The notes beneath the pieces are model-generated. The model searched no databases and was not told the origin of the DNA. It saw nothing but the letters and a program-made list of their open reading frames with translations. Shown piece by piece: positions 21,283 through 32,290 of a stretch of 64,000 bases of DNA; position 1 is the first letter of the stretch, and each line of letters starts with the position of its first letter. The DNA is taken from NCBI GenBank assembly GCA_907165275.2, contig OU015664.1, positions 3,248,001-3,312,000 of the forward strand, written 5' to 3'. The translations under genes and the position numbers were made by a program. Origin of the DNA: Zygaena filipendulae (Eukaryota; Arthropoda; Insecta; Lepidoptera; Zygaenidae).

Positions 21283-24200
21283 TGGTGTCAGAAGTGGAGC
21301 CTTCAGAATTAACGAAAGGTATGCAAAATACAAATATATTTTTGGCAGGAATCAAACCTCTAAATATAAAAACGTGCTCGAATGTTTTCCACCAATGGAA
21401 GTTATGGAAACAAAGGTTTGAGATTTATTTAGAAGCTACAGATCTGATTACCAAACCAGAAAATAAAAAGATTGCAGTACTTTTAAGCCTCATAGGCGAT
21501 GAATGTTTGGAAATATATAACTCATTCGATCAAGATTCCAAAATTTTAAAATTAAAAGATGTCCTCCAATTATTTGAAAATAAATTTAGTCCGACAAAAA
21601 ATATAACTGTAGAAAGATACAACTTCTTCTCTCGTCATCAAAAAGAAGATGAATCGGTTGATGATTACATAACAGTAATAAATAATTTAGCATCATCATG
21701 TGAATTTGAACAATTAAAAGATTCTTTAGTAAAAGACATGTTGGTCATTGGCATTAAAGATAATGATATAAGAGAAAAATTGTTATTAGATGAAAAATTA
21801 ACATTGGAAAAAGCAATCAAAGTTTCAAAAAATTATGTAATTACTCAACAACGTTCGAGAAGCATCAATGAAAGTACAAATGTAAAGGTCACTCAAGAAA
21901 AAATTAATTCTATAAGGTCAACAGACAGAAGGAACAAGTCTTCAAGTCACCATCGGAGGAATAGATCATCTTCACAGAGTAGTCAAAGGTCGTCAAATCG
22001 TACAAACTCATTAAATCGGAATTATCATCAAAATTATCAGTCAAGAAATCAATCCTGGAATCAAAATTTCAAAAGAACATGTACAAGGTGCAATGAGGTA
22101 CATCGATTCAAGTGTCCAGCCAAAGGAGTAACGTGTAACAATTGTGGTCGATTAAATCATTTTTCAAAGTGTTGTTTCTTCAAAAATAAAAATGTAGGCA
22201 CCGTAAGTCAAGAAGTCAATGAAAACTTCATAATTAATTCAGTAAACTGTCAACCCAACAATAATAAATGGGAATTAAAAATTAAGCTTCATAATGGTAA
22301 AATGTTAAACACCATTATAGATACAGGTGCAGACATAAATGTAATATCAAAATTTACCTTAAAAAGTCTAAAAATATATGTACCTATTCATAAATTAAGT
22401 AACAGGTTATATTCATTCAGTGGTAATAATATACCAACTATTGGTAGCTGTTATCTAAAGTGTCAATTTCCTAATGGTCTAACTTCTAATATTTATTTTG
22501 CAGTAGCAGATATGGTATGTCAAACTGTTATAGGCAAAAATACATGCGAAAAATTGGGCATTATTAAAAGAATTTTTTCAGTCACAAATAATTCAAAAAG
22601 TCAGATGTCAGAGTCAAAAGTCGAAGGTCAGTGTCAATGTCCAGAGTCAGTAAGTAGTATTATTAACCAATTTAAAAATTTATTTCATGGTCTTGGATGT
22701 TTACCAAATAAAGTGCATTTAGATATTGATGAAAATGTAAAACCTGTAGTCAGTCCTGTACGTCGTATTCCTTATTCCTTAATGTCACGTCTTAAAGAAG
22801 AATTAGATTACATGGAAAGTGAAAATGTCATTCAAAAAGTAATTAAGCCTACCAAATGGGTAAGTTCCATAGTCTTGGTTGAAAAACCAAACGGAAAACT
22901 AAGGTTTTGTCTAGATCCAAGAAATTTAAATGTTGCAATAAAGAAACCATTATATAATGTACCCTCTCGTCTTCAGCGTATGATGATTACCCTACAAGCG
23001 TACCAATTAATAGTGTCTTATACAAAAGGTTCTAATATGCATGTGTCTGATACATTGTCTCGAGCTCCAAGTGATAAAAGGTATGAAAATAGTGATGATG
23101 ATAGTGTTTTTGATGAAATTGATCAAAATATTCGAATTCATGTCAATTTACTTACTTCAAACTTAGCTATTTCTAAAGAAAAATTAGAAAAAATCTTAAA
23201 ATATACTAGTGATGATATTATTTTACAAAAATTAAAAGAGTATACGGTGAATGGATGGCCGAATAGCAAAGAACACACCGATCCAATTGTCTTACCTTAT
23301 TGGCATATTAGGGATGAAATTCATTGTTTAGATAATATTCTATTCAAAAATAACTGTGTCATTATACCAACTTCTTTAAGGTCTGAAATATTGTCAATAC
23401 TCCATGAAGGTCATTTAGGCATAGAAAGAACTAAAGCTCAAGCCCGTTGTACTGTATTTTGGCCTAACATTAGTAAAGATATAGAAAATAAAGTAAAAAT
23501 GTGTGAATCATGTGCAATTTTCATGAATAATAAAAGTAAAGAGTCATTAATATCTCATGAGACATCACAATTTCCTTGGCAAAAAGTAGCAATAGATTTT
23601 TTTGAATATAATAACAAAAAATATCTTATTGTTGTAGACTATTACTCAAACTTCATAGAAACAATTTGTCTTAATAATAACACCACAAGTGATATTGTTA
23701 TATTACAGTTAAAATCAATTTTTGCAAGATTTGGTATTCCATTGCAATTGGTGAGTGACAATGGTCCTCCCATGAATTCTGAAAAGTTTAAGCAATTTAT
23801 GAGTGATTGGGACATAGAACATATAACGTCCAGTCCATACTTACCTAGAAGTAACGGCTTAGCCGAAGTTTCAGTAAGAATTGTCAAAGATATCTTTAGA
23901 AAGTGTGAGGAGTCCGGCACAGATCCATTTATTGGTTTGTTGCAACATCGCAACACTCCAAGAGGTAATTTGTGTTCTCCAGCTCAATTATTAATGTCAA
24001 GAACTTTAAGAACTAAAGTACCCAGTAAGTTAACTAATTTGAAACCTAAAGTTGTAAGATTTAAACATCATAGTCAAAATTTAATTAAAAATAAGGAAAA
24101 AACTCAGTCATACTATAATAAAAGTTGTAAAAATTATAATTCATTTAATGTCAATGATAATGTTTATTTTAAGCTGAAACCTACACATAAAAAGTGGTCA

Positions 24201-24680
24201 AAAGGTATTATTGTATCTAAATCAAAATTTCCACGTTCCTACATGATAAAAGATTTATATGGTAATGTTTATCGAAGAAATAGTCAACACATTCGTTTAT
24301 CATTTAGGAAGGAGGATAATAACTATAGCAATTCTTTGTCTTCTAACTATAGTAACTTTAATTCATTGTCTCCTAGTTGTAAAAAACATAAATATGCAGA
24401 TCAAGATGATTATAACTTGTCTCCAAACAAAAATCAAAGTCCTAACAGAACTGAGAGATCTGTAAGTCAAAGTCCAAATAAATGTAATGTGTCTCCATGT
24501 CAATCTCCATGTTCTGATAGAAATAATCAGCCAATTCTAAAGTCACCTGAACTAAGTTCAAATAATAATTCTAATGGTCAGAACAAGAAAGAAATATCTG
24601 AACCAAAGTCTGATTATTACTATGTGACAAGATCAGGAAGGCAAATAAGAAAGCCAAAAACATTCAATGTAAACTTTTAA
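21282..24680 (+). CDS. Gag-Pol polyprotein of the LTR element, RT/RNase H deleted
   Basis: 1,132 codons in one frame. Residues about 30-190 are a retroviral-type Gag (W/F-rich helical part), followed by a Ser/Arg/Asn-rich linker. CCHC knuckles follow at about 267-298 (CNNCGRLNHFSKCC is C-x2-C-x4-H-x4-C). The aspartic protease motif DTGAD starts at D347. Only the start of RT remains (EKPNGKLRFCLDPRNLN, about 533-551); the frame then passes at about 555-567 into the last part of RNase H and DTLSRA (about 590). The RT catalytic YxDD and the RNase H active site are absent. Integrase has an H2C2 finger from H708 and the catalytic triad D772, D826, E862 (D-x35-E), then a basic C-terminal tail. No stop or frameshift interrupts it. 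The ATG overlaps the LTR/primer-site junction. A minus-strand frame at 23642-23956 is a shadow. Confidence 0.93.
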   Translation: MVSEVEPSELTKGMQNTNIFLAGIKPLNIKTCSNVFHQWKLWKQRFEIYLEATDLITKPENKKIAVLLSLIGDECLEIYNSFDQDSKILKLKDVLQLFENKFSPTKNITVERYNFFSRHQKEDESVDDYITVINNLASSCEFEQLKDSLVKDMLVIGIKDNDIREKLLLDEKLTLEKAIKVSKNYVITQQRSRSINESTNVKVTQEKINSIRSTDRRNKSSSHHRRNRSSSQSSQRSSNRTNSLNRNYHQNYQSRNQSWNQNFKRTCTRCNEVHRFKCPAKGVTCNNCGRLNHFSKCCFFKNKNVGTVSQEVNENFIINSVNCQPNNNKWELKIKLHNGKMLNTIIDTGADINVISKFTLKSLKIYVPIHKLSNRLYSFSGNNIPTIGSCYLKCQFPNGLTSNIYFAVADMVCQTVIGKNTCEKLGIIKRIFSVTNNSKSQMSESKVEGQCQCPESVSSIINQFKNLFHGLGCLPNKVHLDIDENVKPVVSPVRRIPYSLMSRLKEELDYMESENVIQKVIKPTKWVSSIVLVEKPNGKLRFCLDPRNLNVAIKKPLYNVPSRLQRMMITLQAYQLIVSYTKGSNMHVSDTLSRAPSDKRYENSDDDSVFDEIDQNIRIHVNLLTSNLAISKEKLEKILKYTSDDIILQKLKEYTVNGWPNSKEHTDPIVLPYWHIRDEIHCLDNILFKNNCVIIPTSLRSEILSILHEGHLGIERTKAQARCTVFWPNISKDIENKVKMCESCAIFMNNKSKESLISHETSQFPWQKVAIDFFEYNNKKYLIVVDYYSNFIETICLNNNTTSDIVILQLKSIFARFGIPLQLVSDNGPPMNSEKFKQFMSDWDIEHITSSPYLPRSNGLAEVSVRIVKDIFRKCEESGTDPFIGLLQHRNTPRGNLCSPAQLLMSRTLRTKVPSKLTNLKPKVVRFKHHSQNLIKNKEKTQSYYNKSCKNYNSFNVNDNVYFKLKPTHKKWSKGIIVSKSKFPRSYMIKDLYGNVYRRNSQHIRLSFRKEDNNYSNSLSSNYSNFNSLSPSCKKHKYADQDDYNLSPNKNQSPNRTERSVSQSPNKCNVSPCQSPCSDRNNQPILKSPELSSNNNSNGQNKKEISEPKSDYYYVTRSGRQIRKPKTFNVNF
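21283..21300 (+). other. Primer binding site
   Basis: TGGTGTCAGAAGTGGAGC directly follows the LTR with no spacer. The TGG start pairs with a tRNA CCA end. The primer tRNA could be Leu-type, as in mag/SURL relatives; this is from memory and not checked. Confidence 0.75.
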
Positions 24681-25007
24681 TGTACCTATAGTTTCATAAT
24701 TATTATTCAAATGACAATGTTTAACTTAATTAAATAACACAAGTATAAATTTATTCTAGATAAATGTGTACCGCAAAAATTCAATGTCTTGATAATAATG
24801 TACGTAATTCTGCACTACTATAACTACTTATTTCTTTCAGTATAATACTTATTTAGTTCATCACATTGTTATTCCAATTCAGTTCATAAAGTTAGTTTCA
24901 TAAATTTCAGAAAGTTTAGACTTCAGAAACTTTGTTTACAAAACTTCATAAATGTCATAATTTGTCATTAGCATAAACGTCAATGTCATGTCACATTTGT
25001 CAATGTC
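24681..25007 (+). other. LTR element 3' untranslated region
   Basis: AT-rich, no ORF, no env. TCATAAA-type short repeats occur at 24885-24960 and TCAATGTC motifs at 24980-25006. Confidence 0.7.
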
Positions 25008-25018
25008 GAAAAGGAGCA
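25008..25018 (+). other. Polypurine tract
   Basis: GAAAAGGAGCA immediately before the 3' LTR; the expected primer for plus-strand cDNA synthesis. It is short and interrupted by C near its end. Confidence 0.7.
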
Positions 25019-25174
25019 TGTTGTAGATTCTAATCTATGTTGTCTGTGGTCAATTGTCTATGTCAGATGTAAATGTCCGCTGAAAAAAAATATATCGTCT
25101 CGTCTCTGATCTCGCTGTCTTTATTTAAATAAATAATAATCCATCCAGACCAACATCATCCACAATATAAAACA
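25019..25174 (+). repeat. 3' LTR
   Basis: 156 bp, TG...CA, identical on reading to the 5' LTR. An AATAAA at 25128-25133 could be the polyadenylation signal. Followed by the duplicated ACGTT. Confidence 0.95.
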
Positions 25175-25179
25175 ACGTT

Positions 25180-25820
25180 CATCTTTATTAACATAAAAAT
25201 ATTCTCAAGCGCACGTTTGAACTGCTTTTTTACTTAATTCCTAGGCCGCAACATTTAACGTGTTTCAAATACTTTAAATTGTAACGTGATCTGCTTCCAC
25301 TTATTTACACATTAAGACTAAAACTGAATATGTGAATTACGTAGAGTTATTTGAGCAATGTCTGTATAACCATTTATCTAAATGTTTTGTATTACCTACG
25401 AGAGTTTTTTATTTTTAGGTATTATTTTATTATAACTTGTCCCTCAGACGAATTGTCCAAATCATATTAGGTACCTACTTGTAAATAAGATTTCGGTGAT
25501 GGCAATACGTGAAATAACTTTTTATTTTTGACTCCATTAAACTACATGCATATACATTTTTAATCGGACATAAAATAAGGGATATTTTGTGTCGTTGAAT
25601 CTTCGATCAACAATAACAACGTTTAATGGACGATATAGATATTTTTGAACGATTTAAACTATATGCCGCCAATTTATAAGATTATTTTACTGGGGTAATC
25701 TATACACTTATACAGGTGAAATAAACGGCCCCACCTAAGTGGAAAGTACTCTGAAAATTTAAGTTACATGATTTTAAAAACAACTATTTGGTAAAACTGC
25801 ATTTATTGATTGTTGTTATA
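25180..25820. other. AT-rich non-coding DNA
   Basis: Nothing recognised. Confidence 0.4.
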
Positions 25821-26025
25821 TCCTTACTAATATTATAAACGCGAAAGTTTGTGTATGTATGGATGTATAGATGTATGGATGTTTGTTACTCTTTCACGCA
25901 CAAACTACTGAATGGATTTTAGTGAAACTATACAATATATAGCTTATACATCAGAATAACACATAGTATACTTTTTATTCCGGAATTCCCTCGGGATCTC
26001 TGAAATTAACGCGGGTGACCTCTAG
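25821..26025 (+). mobile_element. Helitron-like element, subfamily A
   Basis: It starts TCCTTACTAATATTATAAAC after A; the 3' side has GAAATTAACGCGGGTGACC then CTAG, so half of the terminal hairpin is lost. ATGGATGT-type simple repeats lie near 25857-25885. Confidence 0.7.
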
Positions 26026-26116
26026 GTGTGTTTACAATCTCCGTCCATACTGTTACACAGGTTAACTGTGGTCAAAAGCCTAGCCAGTTAACCATAAAAA
26101 ACGTAATTATGATTGA

Positions 26117-26562
26117 CTAGCTGTGCCGAGATAAAAGTACCCTATGTCCTTCTCTGTAGCCCTGACAACGTGCATGCCAAATTTCATCCATTCAGCCGTT
26201 TTTGCGTGATTGAGTAAATGTATGCGAGGATAAGAGCTCGAAAGCGCATTTTCATCCAACTTGCTTCAAATTTATCGTCACTGCTCAGCTCCTATGTGTC
26301 TTAGCGTAATGTTATATAGCCTATAACCTGCCCAGGAGTATGGACTACAATCGTACCAAGTTTGGTTAAAATCCCTTCATTAGTTTTTGACCCATGCGTG
26401 CACATACAGACAGACAGACAGACAGACAGATAGACAAAAAATTTACTGATTGCATTTTTGGCATCAGTATCGATCACCATTCACCCTCCAATATTAATTT
26501 TGAATATTATCAATGTACAGAATTGACCTCTCTACAGTTTTATCATAAGTATATAGAATAGA
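26117..26562 (-). mobile_element. Helitron-like element, subfamily B, hairpin deleted
   Basis: The + strand begins CTAGCTGTGCCGAGATAAAAGT after A, so the whole CCGCGG hairpin and following arm have been deleted while CTAG remains. The rest matches the other B copies, with a (GACA)n run at 26409-26439. Confidence 0.75.
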
Positions 26563-28488
26563 TGTAGAATCACTTGCAAGATTCTGTTGATCCACACATC
26601 GATTTTATCGCCTACGCACATTATTTTATAATAGCATTGATATTTCACGTTAGCTTCGTTAAATTTCATCACGGAAGATTGATGGTTGAACGTTATTTTT
26701 TACTAAAGTCTGCTCTTTAAGCCTCTAGTCACGATGTATTTCGGTCAATGTAGAGCGTATGCTTATAGTAATTTTTGAGGAAAAAATTAAGAACAAATAA
26801 ACATACTAGGGAAACATAGAACCTTCCTATTTCTTCTAGTCGGCTTAAAGTGTAGGTGTGTGTTAGAGTATAGTGTACTTGTGGACTAGGCTCTATTGGA
26901 AGCGAGCTTCAACTAGCCATAACGTAATGTTGATAAGGTGTCAATCTAACGCTTTCTATCAGATAAGCTTGTAGGGTAACCCAGTGACTGTTTGATGATT
27001 GGACAAAATTCTATAAAGGGCTATCGTCATGTTGTCATATATAAATATTCAATATTATTGGCAACTTTGTTGCAAGTTTTAAATAGTTTCGAAAATTTGA
27101 AAAAATACGTGTTCGTGGTTTCAATATTGTAAATTTTGAGATTCAATGGGAATTTTTTAACCGCGGGCTGAAACTTTGTATGAATGAATACCAAATTTTA
27201 TTTAAATGTAGTGTACCAAAATTTATCCAAATCCATTCAGACATAAATATCTAAAGGTCCAAACATTAAAATAACTTTTGTTTATTACCTTTATTTACTT
27301 TAATAGAACAAGTCATGAGGACATTTGATATTATTGACAAATACTACTAAATGTTAACTTTAAAATAGGTAGTAGAAAAATTAGAAATGTGCCATGTTTA
27401 ATTTTACATAATACGTAGGTATATAACTTTAATTCTGGAGGTAAAATAATCTATTCTGACGTATACAGGCTGTAAAAATACCGGCGACATAACTGCTAGG
27501 AATCCATATAAAATAGTAGTTTAAGTTATTCTGCAGTAAAAGTATTATTGGGAAATGTAATTTTATTTTGAGGTTAATAAATGATAATAATTTACAGCGC
27601 GCAATGTACTCGGTATTCTACACTACAGTATAACTACCTACATAATAACTACCAAGTTACTTTAGAAAAAATATTGATCACGTGATAAACTACAAAAATG
27701 TGCAATAAGTAGAACAAAATTTACGAAACTTTGAGGCTTTATTCCCAGCTGAATTTCCACGTCTAAAATATTTGTACTGGTGTAGGGAATATCATAGTTT
27801 CGGATATATCGGAGGTTTTCTGACACCCTGTATAATAATAGTCATGACATTTAAAACAAATTTTGAAGTAATGATAATAATTTGTCCCAATAGATTACAT
27901 AGAATATGTGCCCTTAAATGCTGTGAACATACATAATACATAATTATATGGTTTTCTTTGAAGTTATGTATACATACGTACAGGAAAACTCAGATTGTGC
28001 TTAATTCATTAATTTCTATATCGCGTAACTGTTATATATTTTGATTTTTTTTTATTTATACTTTTTATAATTACATGTAAGCATGAGTTATCAAGGGTTT
28101 GAATAAGTCCCTCATACAACCTTTGTCCTTGCACCCAGTATAAATGAGCAATAAATAAGTACTCTGCATACTGAAGGAATAGATAGTATGTATATTGTAT
28201 AGCTACAGTCCGTAGCCAACTGTACCGCTGTCTGACAGGTTTTGTGTAGGTTGTATTTGACGACGTCGTGCTTAATATTGAACATGGTAAATAACGACGC
28301 AGTCTGTACTTTGAACTGGCGCCGTAAATTAGATATGTTTACGTACTTATTTAAAGTTACGGATTATATGTATTAGGTCAAATATTAAAATATATTTACG
28401 AAAAATATTAACGTTTAGGTAGGTAGGTACACATAAATATTATCTATACCTATCCCAAAGAAACCACATGAATGACCTTTGTACATAA
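26563..28488. other. Long AT-rich non-coding stretch
   Basis: 1.9 kb with no ORF above 60 codons, no splice-framed exon and no repeat boundary that I can support. Confidence 0.4.
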
Positions 28489-28676
28489 CTAGCTGATCCC
28501 GTGGTTTCAACTGCTTTAATTAAGGAGTTCCCGCGGAAATTCTGGGATAAAAGTACCCCTTGTCACTCAGGAACAACTTCCATATTAAGTGAAAAAAATT
28601 TTAAAATCGATTCAGTAGTTCCAGAGATACTTACTACAAACTTACAAAATTTACCTCTTCATAATATTAGTGTGGA
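28489..28676 (-). mobile_element. Helitron-like element, subfamily F
   Basis: The + strand starts CTAGCTGATCCCGTGG after A and ends AGTGTGGA before T. Similar to 18068-18252 and 37363-37550. The 60-codon ORF inside is repeat-derived. Confidence 0.7.
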
Positions 28677-29309
28677 TTTTTAGACGCGCATCAAAAGGGT
28701 AGAAAACGCGTTGTCGGTTGTGGTCCTTTGGTGGGGTGCTCGTGTATCGAGAATCGGTGCAGTTTAAAGTGGCCAAATTATCTACAAATCTAAGCTAACC
28801 CAGCTAGTACCTACGTTGCGCGTCGGTGTGCTCGCAAATACAAAACAGCGGCATTTTCTGGTCTTATTAATACACAAAAACTAAGCCGTTTCAAACGGAG
28901 GTTTTTGTTTACTATTTTCCTGTGAAATATACATAAATCTCTATAGCAACAGGCAAATATACCAACGTATATATACGAGTAGTTACCTTCACCGTTCCGT
29001 CATGGATGAAAACAAACGATACGTATGGGAGTATTCCAAATTCTGTTTCATTATTCGCAAATTACAACGTAGTTTAGCTATGACGTTATAGTGATGACGT
29101 TATTTAAATACACAATTTATCGAGAATAACAACATAAAATTGATAAAACATTTCTATATAATTATACCTACTCTTTTCAGGCACATATATAGGCGATGTA
29201 CAAATCAATTATAATGTTTATAAACGTGAGCCACAGTAGACTACACGTTAAAACGTTCGCGCAAGCAAAATCATATAAATTATTTAATTAATTACAATTA
29301 TTAGACTAA
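28677..29309. other. Non-coding DNA upstream of exon A
   Basis: Contains two close TGACGTTAT motifs at 29078-29105 (CRE-half-like). No exon recognised. Confidence 0.35.
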
Positions 29310-29795
29310 CTAGCTGTACCCCGCGGTTTCACCCGCGGGAATTCCGAAATTACCGCGGGTGATTTCCGGGATAAAAAGTACTCTATATCCTTTTATGTAC
29401 CCCTGACAACGTGCATGCCAAATTTCATCCAAATCCGTTCAGCCGTTTTTGCGTGATTGAGTAAACGTATGCGAGCATAAGAGCTCGAAAACGCATTTTC
29501 ATCCGACTTGCTTCAAATTTATCGTCACTGCTCAGCTCCTATGTGTCTAAGCGTTATGTTATATAGTCTATAACCTGTCCAGGAGTAGAGACTACAATCG
29601 TACTAAGTTTGGTTAAAATCCCTTCAGTAGTTTTTGACCCATGCGTGCATATACAGACAGACAGACAGACAAAAAATTTACTGATTGCATTTTTGGCATC
29701 AGTGTCGATCATCTCCATTCATCCTCCAATATTAATTTTGAATATTTATTCAATGTACAGAATTGAGCTCTCTACAGTTTTATTATAAGAATAGA
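29310..29795 (-). mobile_element. Helitron-like element, subfamily B, with duplicated end
   Basis: The + strand starts CTAGCTGTACCCCGCGG after A and ends AATAGA before T. The terminal zone is rearranged: CCGCGGGAATTCCGAAATTACCGCGGG replaces the usual order, as if a short inverted piece was added. It ends about 200 bp upstream of exon A. Confidence 0.75.
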
Positions 29796-29999
29796 TAGAT
29801 ATTAAACATATTAAACTGTTTTCTGTTTAAACACAAGACGAATTTGTGTTGTCACAGAATATGTATTATTAGCACATTAATGGTATCAATTTTCAACGTT
29901 ACAAAGACAAAGACATAGATATTATTGAAACAACTCTATGTGGATCAGTGTGAAAAAGTGTTTTCTTCTAGAGTGCAAAAGTTAAGAGTGTACCGTCAA

Positions 30000-30434
30000 A
30001 TGCGCGCCACAAAAATGACTTCATCCCAGTGTCGCAGTGTGACGCCGCCGTTGACGCGGTCATCCTCCAGTGACGTCATACCACCTTGCCCTAAATCCCC
30101 GAACGTATCCCGGATGTCCCCCGATCTACCCGCCATTGACTTCACCAGGAACCTCTCACCGGTACTGAGGCGGTACCGACCATTGTCACCAGACCTGACC
30201 CAGCGGTCCCGCTCCCCGGCACGTCCTAGATCGCTCATGGAATCCCTTCTAGTGGCCAAAATGGAAGCCTTGAACACCGGAAAATTGGTCCGGACCGATT
30301 CAATGGATAGCTGCAGCAGCTTCGGATCTCTGTCGTCATTGCCGAGTGACGTGTGCAGATGTGATGATTGCTTGCTTGGGATCGTCGATTTCTATCTATC
30401 GAGTCCTGATTTAGAGAACAAAGCGTCCAAGAAG
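30000..30434 (+). CDS. Exon A: 5' coding exon of an unidentified host gene
   Basis: From the first ATG (30000) the frame codes 145 residues and ends at AAG|GTGCGT, a good phase-0 splice donor; the frame then runs on only into AT-rich intron to a stop at 30522. The protein is Ser/Pro/Arg-rich and low-complexity (SPVLRRYRPLSPDL, RSRSPARPRS), followed by MESLLVAKMEAL, a Ser-rich TDSMDSCSSFGSLSS stretch and a C-x-C-x2-C motif (CRCDDC, Cys119/121/124). Composition is GC-rich against the AT-rich surroundings, and GC at third positions is high, supporting real coding use. An in-frame stop at 29916 bars any upstream ATG, but TTTTCTTCTAG at 29961-29971 is a plausible acceptor, so it could instead be an internal exon starting at 29972. 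No family recognised; likely an alternative to exon B. Confidence 0.7.
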
Positions 30435-30571
30435 GTGCGTATAAAATTACAATACATATTTTTATGCATGTACGTGATCGTATGGAGGAACGTCACTGTT
30501 ATTTTTAGTACGAATTTTGATTGATGATTTCTCGCATTATCTAATACGGCTGGTTTTAATTTATTAAATTA
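30435..30571 (+). other. Intron start after exon A
   Basis: GTGCGT donor followed by AT-rich sequence; the partner acceptor is not identified in the window. Confidence 0.5.
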
Positions 30572-30748
30572 CTAGGTAGTTTGTTCCCGAGGTTTCTCCC
30601 GTGTTAATTTTGCGGGAATTCTGGGATAAAAAGTGCCCTGTGTCCTTCTTTGTACCCACGAAATTATGAAAAATTTCATGATGATGATGATCGATTGAGT
30701 AGTTAAAACGAGAAAAACAAATAAAATAAAATTTGCATTTATAAGAAG
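30572..30748 (-). mobile_element. Helitron-like element, subfamily A, degraded
   Basis: The + strand starts CTAGGTAGTTTGTTCCCGAGG after A and ends near GCATTTATAAGAAG. Missing part of the hairpin. A 79-codon minus-strand frame here is repeat-derived. Confidence 0.6.
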
Positions 30749-31717
30749 TCGGTCAATACAAATAAAAATAAAAACAAATAAAATTCTGCGAAGATTTTTG
30801 TATTCACACATAAGTACCTACTATTGTAAAGATACCCATAGACTGTAGAGTAAGTTGTCGATAGTTTTTAATTATAATAGCTCTATACTAATACTACTAT
30901 GTTACTATTTTTCGATAAATGATTTTTATTAATTTGTGTGCTGCCATCTTTAATTCAAGCTTGTTACAAATTGGTCTAAACGATAGAGTGAAGTAGAACC
31001 TTGCGTACAATATTAATATTGAGCTTTTATAAACGGTTGGTTAACCAAGATGATTATAGATGTCGCTATACCACTAGTGTATTACAACAACAATTCACTA
31101 TATATAAGTAGGTTGACTGTATTTACTTAAATTAGTCGCTTTGTAGGAAATGTGTTGCCAAAATTAAATTCAGACTATTCAGTTACCATTTACAAAATTC
31201 TTCCATGAAGGACTACGGATGAGACAGCCACATCGACCTCTTTCTTCTTTCTTACTTCTTCTTACTCAATCAAAATTGAAGTTACTTTTTCAAACGTGAT
31301 AAAGTGGATCTGCCTCAACCTTTAAATATTAGTAGAATATTTACCACTGATAATGAGATTTTACCAGTAGAAAGATCTGTCTATGATGGATGAATCGACA
31401 CAAAAAACAAGAGCAAGTAACGGAAGTGAAATTTTAAACGAGGCTAGAGCTACCTTATTACATTGTCTTATTATGTTTTGCTCACGCCAATAATCTAAAC
31501 GGCTCCCTGTGTAGCTTCGTACTCAAATTACAACTAACAACTAAAAATCATGACGTTTTGATAATTTCCTTCTTTTTGTCGCATTATGTCAGATAGCATG
31601 ACATTTATTATCTACCATCATTATGTAATTTGTTTGAAATTATATAATTATATAGTACTGTATACCTCTTCCTGGTTTTTTTAGTTGCTAAGATGTGGGC
31701 GTATACATATTATATTA
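30749..31717. other. AT-rich non-coding DNA (probable intron)
   Basis: Nothing recognised. Confidence 0.4.
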
Positions 31718-31928
31718 TCTAAATGCGGGGATTATAAATTAATTATAAAATTATAAAGGGGATTTTTTGTTTGTTTGTTACGATTTAACTCAAAAACTAC
31801 TGGACCGATTTGAAAAATTCTTACACCATTAGAATGCTGAACTATCCCTGAGTATAGGATATATTGTAACCCGGGATTCCCGCGGGAATTATGAAATTAT
31901 CGCGAGTGAGATCGCGGGGAACAGCTAG
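31718..31928 (+). mobile_element. Helitron-like element, subfamily G
   Basis: It starts TCTAAATGCGGGG after A, contains AAAAACTACTGGACCGATTT and ends GGGGAACAGCTAG before T. Its relative in the other orientation is 44570-44754. Confidence 0.75.
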
Positions 31929-31977
31929 TACAAAATAATGAAGTTACAAGGAAGAGCCATAACTTAGGTACATATGT

Positions 31978-32000
31978 ACATACATACATACATACATACA
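31978..32000. repeat. (ACAT)n microsatellite
   Basis: About six uninterrupted ACAT units between two Helitron-like copies. Confidence 0.85.
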
Positions 32001-32056
32001 CTTTAAAGTTATAATTGATGACTGTCGGAAATTCTATCAGCACATAAAAAAATTAA

Positions 32057-32290
32057 TCCCTATTTCCTTTGGTCACGGCATCACGGGTGAACGGCTGGAG
32101 ACTATGAAAGAAGTTTGGAGTTCCTGCGGGAATATCGAAACTCACGCGGATGAATCTCCGAAACGGTTAGACCGATTTGACGGGACTTTTACTGCTAATT
32201 AGCTGATGTTATATGGAGTAAATTAGGCTACTTTGGAGTTCCTGCGGGAATTCCGACAATCACGCGGGTGAAACCGCGGGGCACAGCTAG
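32057..32290 (+). mobile_element. Helitron-like element, subfamily D
   Basis: It starts TCCCTATTTCC after A and ends GGGGCACAGCTAG before T, with two GGAGTTCCTGCGGGAA blocks as in 1705-2001. Confidence 0.75.

Larger units (their letters stand above)
21122..25179 (+). mobile_element. Ty3/gypsy-type LTR retrotransposon, complete ends
   Basis: A 4,048-bp element (21127-25174) bounded by 156-bp direct LTRs and by the perfect 5-bp duplication ACGTT (21122-21126 and 25175-25179). The order inside is LTR, primer site, one Gag-Pol ORF, purine tract, LTR. Integrase lies after the RT region in the ORF, which is the Ty3/gypsy order and excludes Ty1/copia. No env-like ORF follows pol. Identical LTRs and an undamaged duplication point to recent insertion. 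RT and RNase H are largely deleted, so the copy needs enzymes from a relative. A lineage near mag is possible from the single ORF and the primer site, but not proven. Confidence 0.92.

Noticed and set aside
23642..23956. 104-codon ORF opposite the LTR element
   Set aside because: It lies fully inside the integrase region of the polyprotein on the other strand.
26409..26439. GACA repeat as an independent microsatellite
   Set aside because: It is a standard internal part of the subfamily B Helitron-like elements.
29996..30277. 93-codon ORF opposite exon A
   Set aside because: A shadow frame produced by the GC-rich coding sequence on the + strand.
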